A stretch of 64,000 nucleotides of DNA from Pseudomonas aegrilactucae (GTDB lineage Bacteria; Pseudomonadota; Gammaproteobacteria; Pseudomonadales; Pseudomonadaceae), in contig NZ_JAHTBI010000054.1 in NCBI RefSeq assembly GCF_019168305.1, forward strand, positions 26,288 through 90,287, given 5' to 3'. The translations under genes and the position numbers were made by a program. The notes under the pieces are model-generated. The model was not told the DNA's origin. It ran no database searches and saw only the letters and a program-made list of their open reading frames with translations. Of this stretch, positions 42,393 to 50,132 are shown in pieces (the stretch's first letter is position 1; every line of letters starts with the position of its first letter).

Positions 42393-45300
42393 ATGGCTAA
42401 TTCAATGATTGGTGTGGTCAGCAAGGTTATCGGCCAGGTTTTCGCGGTAGCCGCCGACGGTAGTCGTCGGGTGCTGAACGAGGGCGATCGGGTATTCGCC
42501 GGCGAACAGCTGGAGACCGGCCCTGCCGGCGCGGTGGCAGTGCACCTGAGCAACGGTGCCGAGCTGACCCTGGGGCGCGACAGCAGCCTCTCGCTGACCC
42601 CCGAGTTGTTGGCCAACCAGGCGCCGCACGTCAATACGACGGACCCCGTTACGCCTACCGACGCGCAACTGACCGATGTGCAGAAACTCCAGCAAGCCAT
42701 CGCTGCCGGTGCAGACCCGAGCCAGGATGCCGAGGCAACGGCGGCCGGGCCAGGCAACGGTGGGGCGCCGGGTGCATTGGGGGGCGGGCATTCCTTCGTG
42801 CAGCTTAACGAGGTGGCAGGGCGCGTCGACCCGATCATCGGTTTCCCTACGGCAGGCTTCAACAACGCTCCTGAACTGCCCAAGCCCTGGTTGGGCGGGC
42901 TCGACAACGACGGTGACGGGCCCGGCATCGTGGTGCCCCCGGTGCTGCCACCGGTCAATCCCCCCGAGCCTCCCACCGATCACCCGGTCACCCTGGACGG
43001 CTTGAAGGTCGAGGGTGGTGAGCTGACCGTCTATGAAAGGAACCTGGAAGATGGGCGCAGCCCCGATGCTTCGAGCCTGACCCGGAGCGGCACCTTCACC
43101 GTGACCGCCCCTGATGGCCTGCAGACGCTCACCGTGGGCGGCATCAACGTGATCACGGGCGGTGTGGTCAGCGGTTTTCCGCAAGCGTTGACCACGCCAC
43201 TGGGCAATACCCTGACCATTACCGGCTACAACCCCGACACCGGCGTGGTGAGCTACAGCTACACCTTGCTCGACAACGAGTCGCACCCGACGGGGCAGGG
43301 CATCAACAACCTCAGTGAAAGCTTCACGGTGGTCGCCACCGACACCGACGGCAGCAAGGCGACCGGCAGCCTGGATGTGAACATCGTCGACGATGTTCCG
43401 CAGGCGCGGCCCGATACTGCCTCGGTGGTCGAAGGCGGTACCGTTACCGGCAATGTACTGGTCAACGACAGCCTGGGCGCCGATCGCCCAGCGCCTGACC
43501 AGACTGTGGTGGGCGTGCGTGCCGGTTCCGATACCTCGACGTCCGCCATCGGTTCGCTGGGCGTCGGCATTGCCGGTACGTACGGCACGCTGATCCTGAA
43601 TGCCAATGGCGAGGCCCAGTACAAGTCCAACCCTGACTCCGTGGCACCGCCCGGTGCCCAGGATGTGTTCACCTACACCATCCGGGATGCTGACGGCGAC
43701 GTGAGCACCACCACCATCACGATCAACGTGACCGACTGCACGTTGGTCGCCACCTCCGATGGCGATGTGACCGTCTACGAGAAAGCGCTGGACCTGACTC
43801 AGGATCCGCAGGACCTGGCGCCGGGTACGGTAGTGGGCAGCAACCCCGGCTCCAACGCCGAGACGGGGACCGGCAGCCTGGTGGGGGCCGTCACTGGCGG
43901 TTCTGGGGCAATCACCTACACCCTGGTGGGCAGCACGACGGGTGCCTATGGCCAGATCCAGCTGAACGCCGACGGCAGCTACAAGTACACCCTGACCTCG
44001 GCCCCGCAAATCGGCAATGGCAACGACGGCGCCAATATCGTCAGCACCGAGACCTTTACCTACAAGGCCACCGATGCGCTGGGCAACACTACCACCAGCA
44101 CCATCGTGATCAAGATCGTCGACGACGTGCCCAAGGCCCATGCCGATAGCACCACAGTGGTCGAAGGCGGCACGGTCACCGGCAATGTGCTCGACAACGA
44201 TACCTTCGGCGCAGACAGACCGGATCTGAACCAGGCGGTGGTCGGCGTGCGCGCCGGTTCCGATACCTCGACGTCCGCCATCGGTTCGCTGGGCGTCGGC
44301 ATTGCCGGCACTTATGGCACGCTGATCCTGAATGCCAATGGCGAAGCGCAGTACAAGTCCAACCCTGACTCCGTGACACCGCCCGGCGCCCAGGATGTGT
44401 TCACCTACACCATCCGCGACGCAGACGGCGATGAAAGCACCACGACCATCACCATCAATGTGACCGACAGCAAGCTGGTAGCCTGCCCGGATGATGATGT
44501 GAAGGTGTACGAGAAAGCCCTGGACCTGAATCAGGACCCGCAGGACCTGGCCCCGGGCACGGTGGTGGGCAGCAATCCCAACTCGACCGGCGAGACCGCG
44601 ACCGGCAGCCTCGTGGGGGCCGTCACAGGTGGCTCGGGTGCACTCACCTATACCCTCGTAGGCAGCACCACGGGCACATATGGCCAGATCCAGCTGAATG
44701 CCGATGGCAGTTACAAGTACACCCTGACGTCTGCCCCGCATGTCGGCAACGGCAATGACGGCGCCAATATCGTCAGCAGCGAGACCTTCACCTACCAGGC
44801 CACCGACGCGCTGGGCAATACCACTACCAGCACCATCGTGATCCGCATCGTGGACGACGTGCCCAGGGCCGAGTCCGACAGCGCCACTGTGGTTGAAGGC
44901 GGCACGGTCACGGGCAATGTACTGATCAACGACACCTTCGGTGCCGATAAACCCGACCTCAACCAGGCGGTGGTTGGCGTACGCGCAGGTTCCGACACCT
45001 CGACCCCGGCCAGTGGCTCGCTGGGCGTCGCGATCGCCGGCACCTACGGCACGCTGATCCTCAACGCGAATGGCGAGGCCCAGTACAAGGCCAATACGGA
45101 TGCCGTGACACCGGACGGCGCGAAGGATGTGTTCACCTACACCCTCCGTGATGCGGACGGTGACGAAAGCACCACCACCCTCACCATCAATGTTACCGAC
45201 AGCAAGCTGGTGGCGTGCCCTGATAACGATGACATCAAGGTGTATGAACGCGGGCTGGACCTCACCCAGGATACCTGGGACCTTGCGCCGGGTACGGTGG

Positions 45301-48300
45301 TGGGCAGCGCGCCGGAAAGGGCGACCGAAACCTCGATCGGAAATCTGCAAGGGACGGTGTCGGGCGGTGTCGGCGCCATTACCTACAGCCTGGTGGGCAG
45401 CGCTACCGGTGCCTACGGACAGATCCAGATCAACGCCGATGGCAGCTACAAGTACACCCTGACCTCGGCCCCGCACAGCGGCAACGGCAATGACGGCGCC
45501 AATGTAGACAGTACCGAGACCTTCACCTTCAAGGCCACCGACTCGCTGGGCAATACCACCACCAGCACCATCGTGATCAAGATCGTCGACGACATGCCGG
45601 TTGCCGAGTCGGACAGCGCCACGGTGATCGAGGGTGGCACCGTTACCGGCAACGTGCTGGGCAACGATGTGCTCGGTGCCGACGGGCCGGCCCTGAACGG
45701 TGCGGTGGTCGGCGTGCGTGCCGGCTCCGATACGTCGACCTCGGCCAGTGGTTCATTGGGCGTGGGCATTGCCGGTAGCTATGGCACGCTGATCCTCAAT
45801 GCCAATGGCGAGGCGGTCTACAAGGCCGACCCCAACGCCGTGAACCCAACGGGCGCGAAGGATGTCTTCACCTACACCATCCGTGACGCAGACGGCGATG
45901 AAAGCACCACGACCCTTACCATCAACGTCACCGACAGCAAGCTGGTGGCGTGCCCGGACAATGATGTGAAGGTCTACGAAAAAGCCCTGGACCTGACCCA
46001 GGACCCTCAGGACCTGGCGCCGGGCAGCGTGGTGGGCAGCAACCCCACCTCGCCCGGCGAGACGGCCACGGGCAGCCTGGTCGGCTCTGTTCATGGCGGT
46101 TCGGGGGCGCTCACCTACACCCTGGTGGGCAGCGCCACGGGGGGCTATGGCCAGATCCAGCTGAACGCCGATGGTTCCTACAAGTACACGCTCACCTCGG
46201 CCCCGAAAACCGAGGGCGGGCTGAACGATGGCCCCAATGTGGTGAGCAACGAAACCTTCACCTACAAGGCCACCGACGCGCTGGGCAATTCGACCACCAG
46301 CAGCATCGTGATCCGTATCGTCGACGATGTGCCCAAGGCCGTGGACGCGGCGCGCTCGATCACCCCGGGCCAGGTCGACACCAACCTGCTGCTGGTCATC
46401 GACATCTCCGGCAGCATGGCCGACAAGTCCGGGGTGCGCGGTCTGACGCGCATGGAACTGGCCAAGGAGGCGATCGGCGCGCTGCTCGACAAGTACGACG
46501 ACATGGGCGACGTGAAAGTGAAAGTCGTCACCTTCGCCACTGGCGCCAGCGACCGGTCCGAGGTGTGGGTCACGGTGGACCAGGCCAAGGCGCTGATCAA
46601 GGACCTGACCCCGAATGGCTCGACCTACTACGATTCGGCCGTCAACGTGGCGCAGGACGCTTACAAGACGGCAGGCAAGCTGGAGGGGGCGCAGAGCGTC
46701 AGCTACTTCTTCTCGGACGGCGTACCGACCTCGGGGCATGCCCTGACCGATACGCGCACTGCGGCCTGGGAGAACTTCCTCGACCAGAACGGCATCAAGT
46801 CCTACGCCATCGGCCTGGGCAACGGCGTCAATGCCGGCAACCTCAACCCGGCGGCCTATGACGGCAGCACCCACACCGACACCCACTCGGTGGTGGTCAC
46901 TGACCTTTCGCAGTTGGGCAATGTGTTGTCTGGCACGGTGCAGGGCGCGCCGATCACCGGCAGCCTGATGAGTGGTGGCGACTTTGGCGCCGACGGTGGC
47001 TTCATCAAGTCGCTGGTCATCGATGGCACCACCTACACCTTCGACCCCAAGGGCCAGTCCAACCAGGGCAGCTATGCCGCCAGCGGCGGCGCGGACCGCG
47101 GCGTGTTCGACACCACCACCAACAGCATCACGGTCAAGGCCACTTTGGGTGGGACGCTGGTGGTGGACATGGACAATGGCCAGTTCACCTACACGCCACC
47201 CAAGGACACTGGCAGCAATCAGGTGGAGACCATCAAGTTCGTCGCCAGCGATAATGACGGCGATCTGAGCAGCGCCAATCTGGTGATCAACGTCAACACC
47301 AATGCTGTGCCGGTGGCCGGTGCCGACCACATCATTACCAACATCTTCGCGCCGAGCATCAGTGTGCCGGCCGAAGCCTTGCTGGCCAATGACAGCGATG
47401 CCAACAAGGACGCGCTCGGCGCTTCGCCCATCACCTTCGACACGGGCTGGAAGAAGGGCGCCGATTTCACCCTGGGCAGCACCAGGCCGACCATCGGCTT
47501 CAATGGCTCGGACGATACCCTGGCCAATCAGGAACGCGTGATTGCCCGCAGTGCCTTCACCGGTACGGCAGGGTCCATGACTGCAGCGCTGGTGGTCAGT
47601 GGCTACCTGGGCGCAGTCAGCAATGCCAACGGCAACGACGAGGACGTGATCAAGGTGAGCCTGCGTGAGGGTGAGACCCTGACGCTTGATCACAATCGCA
47701 CCGCCGATCGAAACCTGCTGATGCAATGGAAAGACGAGAGCGGCACCTACCACACGATCGCCGACGGCGGCAGTTTCGCCGCCGAGCATGACGGGGTGTA
47801 CAGCATTCGCCTGGTCAATCAGGTGAACGATGATGGTGGCAAGGGCGCGGAAAGCTACCAGTTGAACATGGCCATCAACTACGCCGGCGCGCATGAGCAG
47901 GCGCCGACCTACAACGGCACCTACACCGTCAGCGACGGGCACGGCGGCAGCGCCACGGGGGCAGTGGACATCAACTACCAGGCCGGCACCACGCTCAACG
48001 GCACCGATCACGATGACATCCTGCTGGCCGGGGCGGGCCACGACACGCTCAATGGCGGTGCGGGCAATGACGTGCTTGTCGGTGGCGAAGGCGACGATCT
48101 GCTGTATGGCGGGGAGGGCAATGACCTGCTGATCGGTGGTGCCGGCAACGACCTGCTCGACGGCGGCGCCGGCATCGATACCGCCAGCTATGCCAGTGCG
48201 GGCAGCGGTGTGACCGTCAGCCTGGCCGAACTGGGGGAGCAGAATACCGTGGGCGCCGGGCTGGACCGGCTGGTGTCGATCGAGAACCTGGTGGGCTCGA

Positions 48301-48803
48301 ATTTCGATGACAAGCTGACCGGCGATGACCACGCCAACACGCTGACAGGCGGGTTGGGGAATGACATCCTGATCGGCGGCGGTGGGGATGACGTGCTGAT
48401 CGGCGGGCCGGGCAACAATACCCTGACCGGCGGGGCAGGCAGCGACACCTTCCTGTGGCAACAGGGCAACAGCGGGCATGATCGGCTCACCGATTTCACC
48501 CCGGGCACCGATCGCCTTGACCTTTCACAGCTGCTGCAGGGAGAGAATGCCACGTCGGCGTCCCTGGATGACTACCTGCACTTCAAGGTGAACCAGACCG
48601 GCACCGGGGTGATCTCGACCATCGAAGTGAGCGCGGTGGCGGGTGCGTCACCGACGCAGACCATCGAACTGGCGGGCGTGGACCTGGCTCACCACTATGG
48701 CGTGACGGCGGGGGCGGGCGGGGTGATCTCGGCGGGGGCGGATACCGCGACGATCATCAACGGCATGCTCAATGATCATTCGTTGAAGGTGGATACGGTG
48801 TAA
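42393..48803 (+). CDS. giant LapA/MapA-class RTX adhesin with LapG-cleavable retention module
   Basis: The 2136-residue surface adhesin starts at an ATG with GGAGG 7 bases upstream. Residues 1-140 match the LapA retention module: VVSKVIGQVFAVAADGS, then TAAG at 116-119 (LapG site) and GGGHSFVQLNEVAGRVDP. Residues about 333-1310 are four tandem 244-245-residue repeats with VVEGGTVTGNVL and DADGDESTT calcium-type motifs. A von Willebrand A domain spans about 1325-1510, with DISGS at 1337, NGSTYYDS and SDG. RTX nonapeptides lie at about 1870-2025 (GGAGNDVLV-like units), and the C-terminal secretion region follows. The divergent TolC-ABC-HlyD operon should export it. No lapD or lapG is nearby, so c-di-GMP control would use the genes elsewhere. 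The frame is intact throughout. Confidence 0.93.
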   Translation: MANSMIGVVSKVIGQVFAVAADGSRRVLNEGDRVFAGEQLETGPAGAVAVHLSNGAELTLGRDSSLSLTPELLANQAPHVNTTDPVTPTDAQLTDVQKLQQAIAAGADPSQDAEATAAGPGNGGAPGALGGGHSFVQLNEVAGRVDPIIGFPTAGFNNAPELPKPWLGGLDNDGDGPGIVVPPVLPPVNPPEPPTDHPVTLDGLKVEGGELTVYERNLEDGRSPDASSLTRSGTFTVTAPDGLQTLTVGGINVITGGVVSGFPQALTTPLGNTLTITGYNPDTGVVSYSYTLLDNESHPTGQGINNLSESFTVVATDTDGSKATGSLDVNIVDDVPQARPDTASVVEGGTVTGNVLVNDSLGADRPAPDQTVVGVRAGSDTSTSAIGSLGVGIAGTYGTLILNANGEAQYKSNPDSVAPPGAQDVFTYTIRDADGDVSTTTITINVTDCTLVATSDGDVTVYEKALDLTQDPQDLAPGTVVGSNPGSNAETGTGSLVGAVTGGSGAITYTLVGSTTGAYGQIQLNADGSYKYTLTSAPQIGNGNDGANIVSTETFTYKATDALGNTTTSTIVIKIVDDVPKAHADSTTVVEGGTVTGNVLDNDTFGADRPDLNQAVVGVRAGSDTSTSAIGSLGVGIAGTYGTLILNANGEAQYKSNPDSVTPPGAQDVFTYTIRDADGDESTTTITINVTDSKLVACPDDDVKVYEKALDLNQDPQDLAPGTVVGSNPNSTGETATGSLVGAVTGGSGALTYTLVGSTTGTYGQIQLNADGSYKYTLTSAPHVGNGNDGANIVSSETFTYQATDALGNTTTSTIVIRIVDDVPRAESDSATVVEGGTVTGNVLINDTFGADKPDLNQAVVGVRAGSDTSTPASGSLGVAIAGTYGTLILNANGEAQYKANTDAVTPDGAKDVFTYTLRDADGDESTTTLTINVTDSKLVACPDNDDIKVYERGLDLTQDTWDLAPGTVVGSAPERATETSIGNLQGTVSGGVGAITYSLVGSATGAYGQIQINADGSYKYTLTSAPHSGNGNDGANVDSTETFTFKATDSLGNTTTSTIVIKIVDDMPVAESDSATVIEGGTVTGNVLGNDVLGADGPALNGAVVGVRAGSDTSTSASGSLGVGIAGSYGTLILNANGEAVYKADPNAVNPTGAKDVFTYTIRDADGDESTTTLTINVTDSKLVACPDNDVKVYEKALDLTQDPQDLAPGSVVGSNPTSPGETATGSLVGSVHGGSGALTYTLVGSATGGYGQIQLNADGSYKYTLTSAPKTEGGLNDGPNVVSNETFTYKATDALGNSTTSSIVIRIVDDVPKAVDAARSITPGQVDTNLLLVIDISGSMADKSGVRGLTRMELAKEAIGALLDKYDDMGDVKVKVVTFATGASDRSEVWVTVDQAKALIKDLTPNGSTYYDSAVNVAQDAYKTAGKLEGAQSVSYFFSDGVPTSGHALTDTRTAAWENFLDQNGIKSYAIGLGNGVNAGNLNPAAYDGSTHTDTHSVVVTDLSQLGNVLSGTVQGAPITGSLMSGGDFGADGGFIKSLVIDGTTYTFDPKGQSNQGSYAASGGADRGVFDTTTNSITVKATLGGTLVVDMDNGQFTYTPPKDTGSNQVETIKFVASDNDGDLSSANLVINVNTNAVPVAGADHIITNIFAPSISVPAEALLANDSDANKDALGASPITFDTGWKKGADFTLGSTRPTIGFNGSDDTLANQERVIARSAFTGTAGSMTAALVVSGYLGAVSNANGNDEDVIKVSLREGETLTLDHNRTADRNLLMQWKDESGTYHTIADGGSFAAEHDGVYSIRLVNQVNDDGGKGAESYQLNMAINYAGAHEQAPTYNGTYTVSDGHGGSATGAVDINYQAGTTLNGTDHDDILLAGAGHDTLNGGAGNDVLVGGEGDDLLYGGEGNDLLIGGAGNDLLDGGAGIDTASYASAGSGVTVSLAELGEQNTVGAGLDRLVSIENLVGSNFDDKLTGDDHANTLTGGLGNDILIGGGGDDVLIGGPGNNTLTGGAGSDTFLWQQGNSGHDRLTDFTPGTDRLDLSQLLQGENATSASLDDYLHFKVNQTGTGVISTIEVSAVAGASPTQTIELAGVDLAHHYGVTAGAGGVISAGADTATIINGMLNDHSLKVDTV
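42738..42749 (+). other. LapG cleavage motif TAAG in the adhesin
   Basis: The codons encode Thr116-Ala117-Ala118-Gly119 in the context EATAAGPG. In LapA of P. fluorescens the periplasmic protease LapG cuts between the two alanines at almost the same distance from the N-terminus, releasing the adhesin when c-di-GMP is low. Confidence 0.85.
43389..46322 (+). repeat. four tandem in-frame repeats of 732/735 bp in the adhesin gene
   Basis: Units begin at 43389, 44121, 44853 and 45588 and the array ends at 46322, giving lengths of 732, 732, 735 and 735 bp. Each begins with the DDVP/DDMP codons and contains two Ig-like subdomains. Units 1 and 2 share uninterrupted identical stretches of about 50 bp, so homologous recombination could change the copy number in steps of one unit. 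Confidence 0.9.
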
Positions 48804-48838
48804 GCAGTCGAGCCGTCCTGTAGCGACTGCACAGGCCT

Positions 48839-48907
48839 CTTCGCCCACAGGTACACCGCTGAGCATGAGGGCGGTGGTCAACCTGTGGGAGCTGGCTTGC
48901 CAGCGAA
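48839..48907. repeat. REP element with a partly deleted partner after the adhesin
   Basis: A complete REP core occupies 48882-48907. Its inverted partner at 48839-48851 reads CTTCGCCCACAGG, which is the REP ends without the internal TGGCAAGCCAGCTC. It lies between the convergent adhesin and YbaN-type genes. Confidence 0.7.
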
Positions 48908-48923
48908 GGGGGCCGACGCAGCG

Positions 48924-49289
48924 CTAAAGCGGTCTGCGCAAGGTCTTCTGCTTCAGGATATACACCGTCACCAGCACCGCACTGGCCAGCATGAACCCGC
49001 GTGCCCACGCCAATGGCACCAGGTAGCACGAAAAGCCGATGCTCAACCACATCAGCCCGATCGCGTACACCTTGCCCTTGAGCGGGATGCCCTCGCCACT
49101 GAGGTAGTCACGTATCCACGGCCCCAGCCGCGGGTGATTCACCAGCCAGGCATGAAAGCGCGGCGAGCTGCGCGCAAAGCACGCGGCGGCCAGCAATAAA
49201 AAAGGGGTGGTCGGCAACACCGGAAGGAAGATGCCGATCACCCCCAGCGCGACGCTGAGCCAGCCGATGGCCAGCAGCAGGTAGCGCAC
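48924..49289 (-). CDS. YbaN-type inner-membrane protein (DUF454)
   Basis: The 121-residue protein has three to four hydrophobic segments. The family signature LPVLPTTPFLLLAAACFARSS is present in the first third, followed by a loop with HPRLGPWIRDY. The function of DUF454 proteins is not known. A GTG at 49289 giving VRYLLLAIGW was chosen; a longer frame from 49346 would overlap the upstream gene. It is 10 bp downstream of the UPF0149 gene and probably co-transcribed with it. Confidence 0.83.
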   Translation of the reverse strand: MRYLLLAIGWLSVALGVIGIFLPVLPTTPFLLLAAACFARSSPRFHAWLVNHPRLGPWIRDYLSGEGIPLKGKVYAIGLMWLSIGFSCYLVPLAWARGFMLASAVLVTVYILKQKTLRRPL

Positions 49290-49299
49290 GGATGCAGAC

Positions 49300-49887
49300 T
49301 CAGTGGTGACGAGGCTTGAGCAGGGCCGGTTTCTCTTCAGGGGCATGGCACAGCAGGTACAAGGCGGTCAGCGCCTCGGGGATCTGCACGATCATGTCAT
49401 CCATCAGGTTGGCGTCCTTGGCGATGTCTTCGAACTCGGGCTGATCATCGAACAGCCCCGAACCGACCATGATCGGCAGCAGCATTTCGCTGACTTCTTC
49501 TTCGGCGGTTTCGAACCAGGCCTCTTCACGCAGGAACACGCCTTCCATGAAACCGATGCACCAGCCGCGCAGCTCGGAGTCGTCTGGCTCTTCGCCCAGG
49601 TCGAGGTCGCACGGCAGCTCGAACTCCTCGTCGCTGGCCAGCTGGCGGGCAATGTGTGCCTTGAGCTGCAGCAGCGTGGCTTCGATCTCGTCGCGCTGGG
49701 CGTCGTCCTTGTAGTGTGGCGGCTCGGCGAACAGGGCGTCGATCCATTCACGGTCGGGAACGACCTCGGAGCAGATCGACAGCGCGGTCAGGTAGCCGTG
49801 GGCGGCAACGTAGTCCAGCGCTTCTTCGTGCAGCTCGTCGGCGTCGAGGAAGGCTTGCAGGCGGGTTAATTGCTCAGCGAAGGACAT
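49300..49887 (-). CDS. YecA/YgfB-family protein (UPF0149)
   Basis: The 195-residue acidic helical protein matches the UPF0149 family, with LPCDLDLGEEPDDSELRGWC in the middle and GFMEGVFLREEAWF following. The C-terminal zinc-binding SEC-C-like motif of some YecA proteins is absent; the tail is only KPRHH. The start has AAGGTAG upstream. Related proteins are of unknown role, although some affect secretion or regulator turnover. It is divergent from recQ with a 245-bp gap. Confidence 0.85.
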   Translation of the reverse strand: MSFAEQLTRLQAFLDADELHEEALDYVAAHGYLTALSICSEVVPDREWIDALFAEPPHYKDDAQRDEIEATLLQLKAHIARQLASDEEFELPCDLDLGEEPDDSELRGWCIGFMEGVFLREEAWFETAEEEVSEMLLPIMVGSGLFDDQPEFEDIAKDANLMDDMIVQIPEALTALYLLCHAPEEKPALLKPRHH

Positions 49888-49997
49888 TACAGGGCTACCT
49901 TGGGAATAAACGATGTTGGAATTCTAGCATCTTGCGGCGCCTGCGAGGCAAAGGATGACGCCTATCGCAGAGCCCCCTGCACAGACGCAGGGTCCGG

Positions 49998-50003
49998 TAT
50001 AAT
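49998..50003 (+). promoter_or_regulatory. consensus -10 (TATAAT) upstream of recQ
   Basis: A perfect TATAAT lies 130 bp before the recQ ATG. The region 17 bp upstream has no TTGACA-like box. It is the only strong -10 in the divergent gap. Confidence 0.4.
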
Positions 50004-50132
50004 GCCCGGCTTTTCGGCCTGGCCACGCCTGCGCGCGGCTGCGGCAAAAGCCGCTTACGCAATTTCAGGTGTGGCGGGCAAGCTTTTCATCCAGCCTGTG
50101 GCCAGGATGGTTCTGCGATTTATGGAGTTTTT

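Noticed and set aside
42402..48479. Two open frames of 1024 and 908 codons antisense to the adhesin
   Set aside because: They mirror the tandem repeats and G/C third positions of the adhesin gene. They have no ribosome site and show repeat periodicity only because the sense strand does.
48839..48851. CTTCGCCCACAGG as an independent regulatory site
   Set aside because: It equals the two ends of the REP core joined after loss of the middle, so it is treated as a decayed REP arm.
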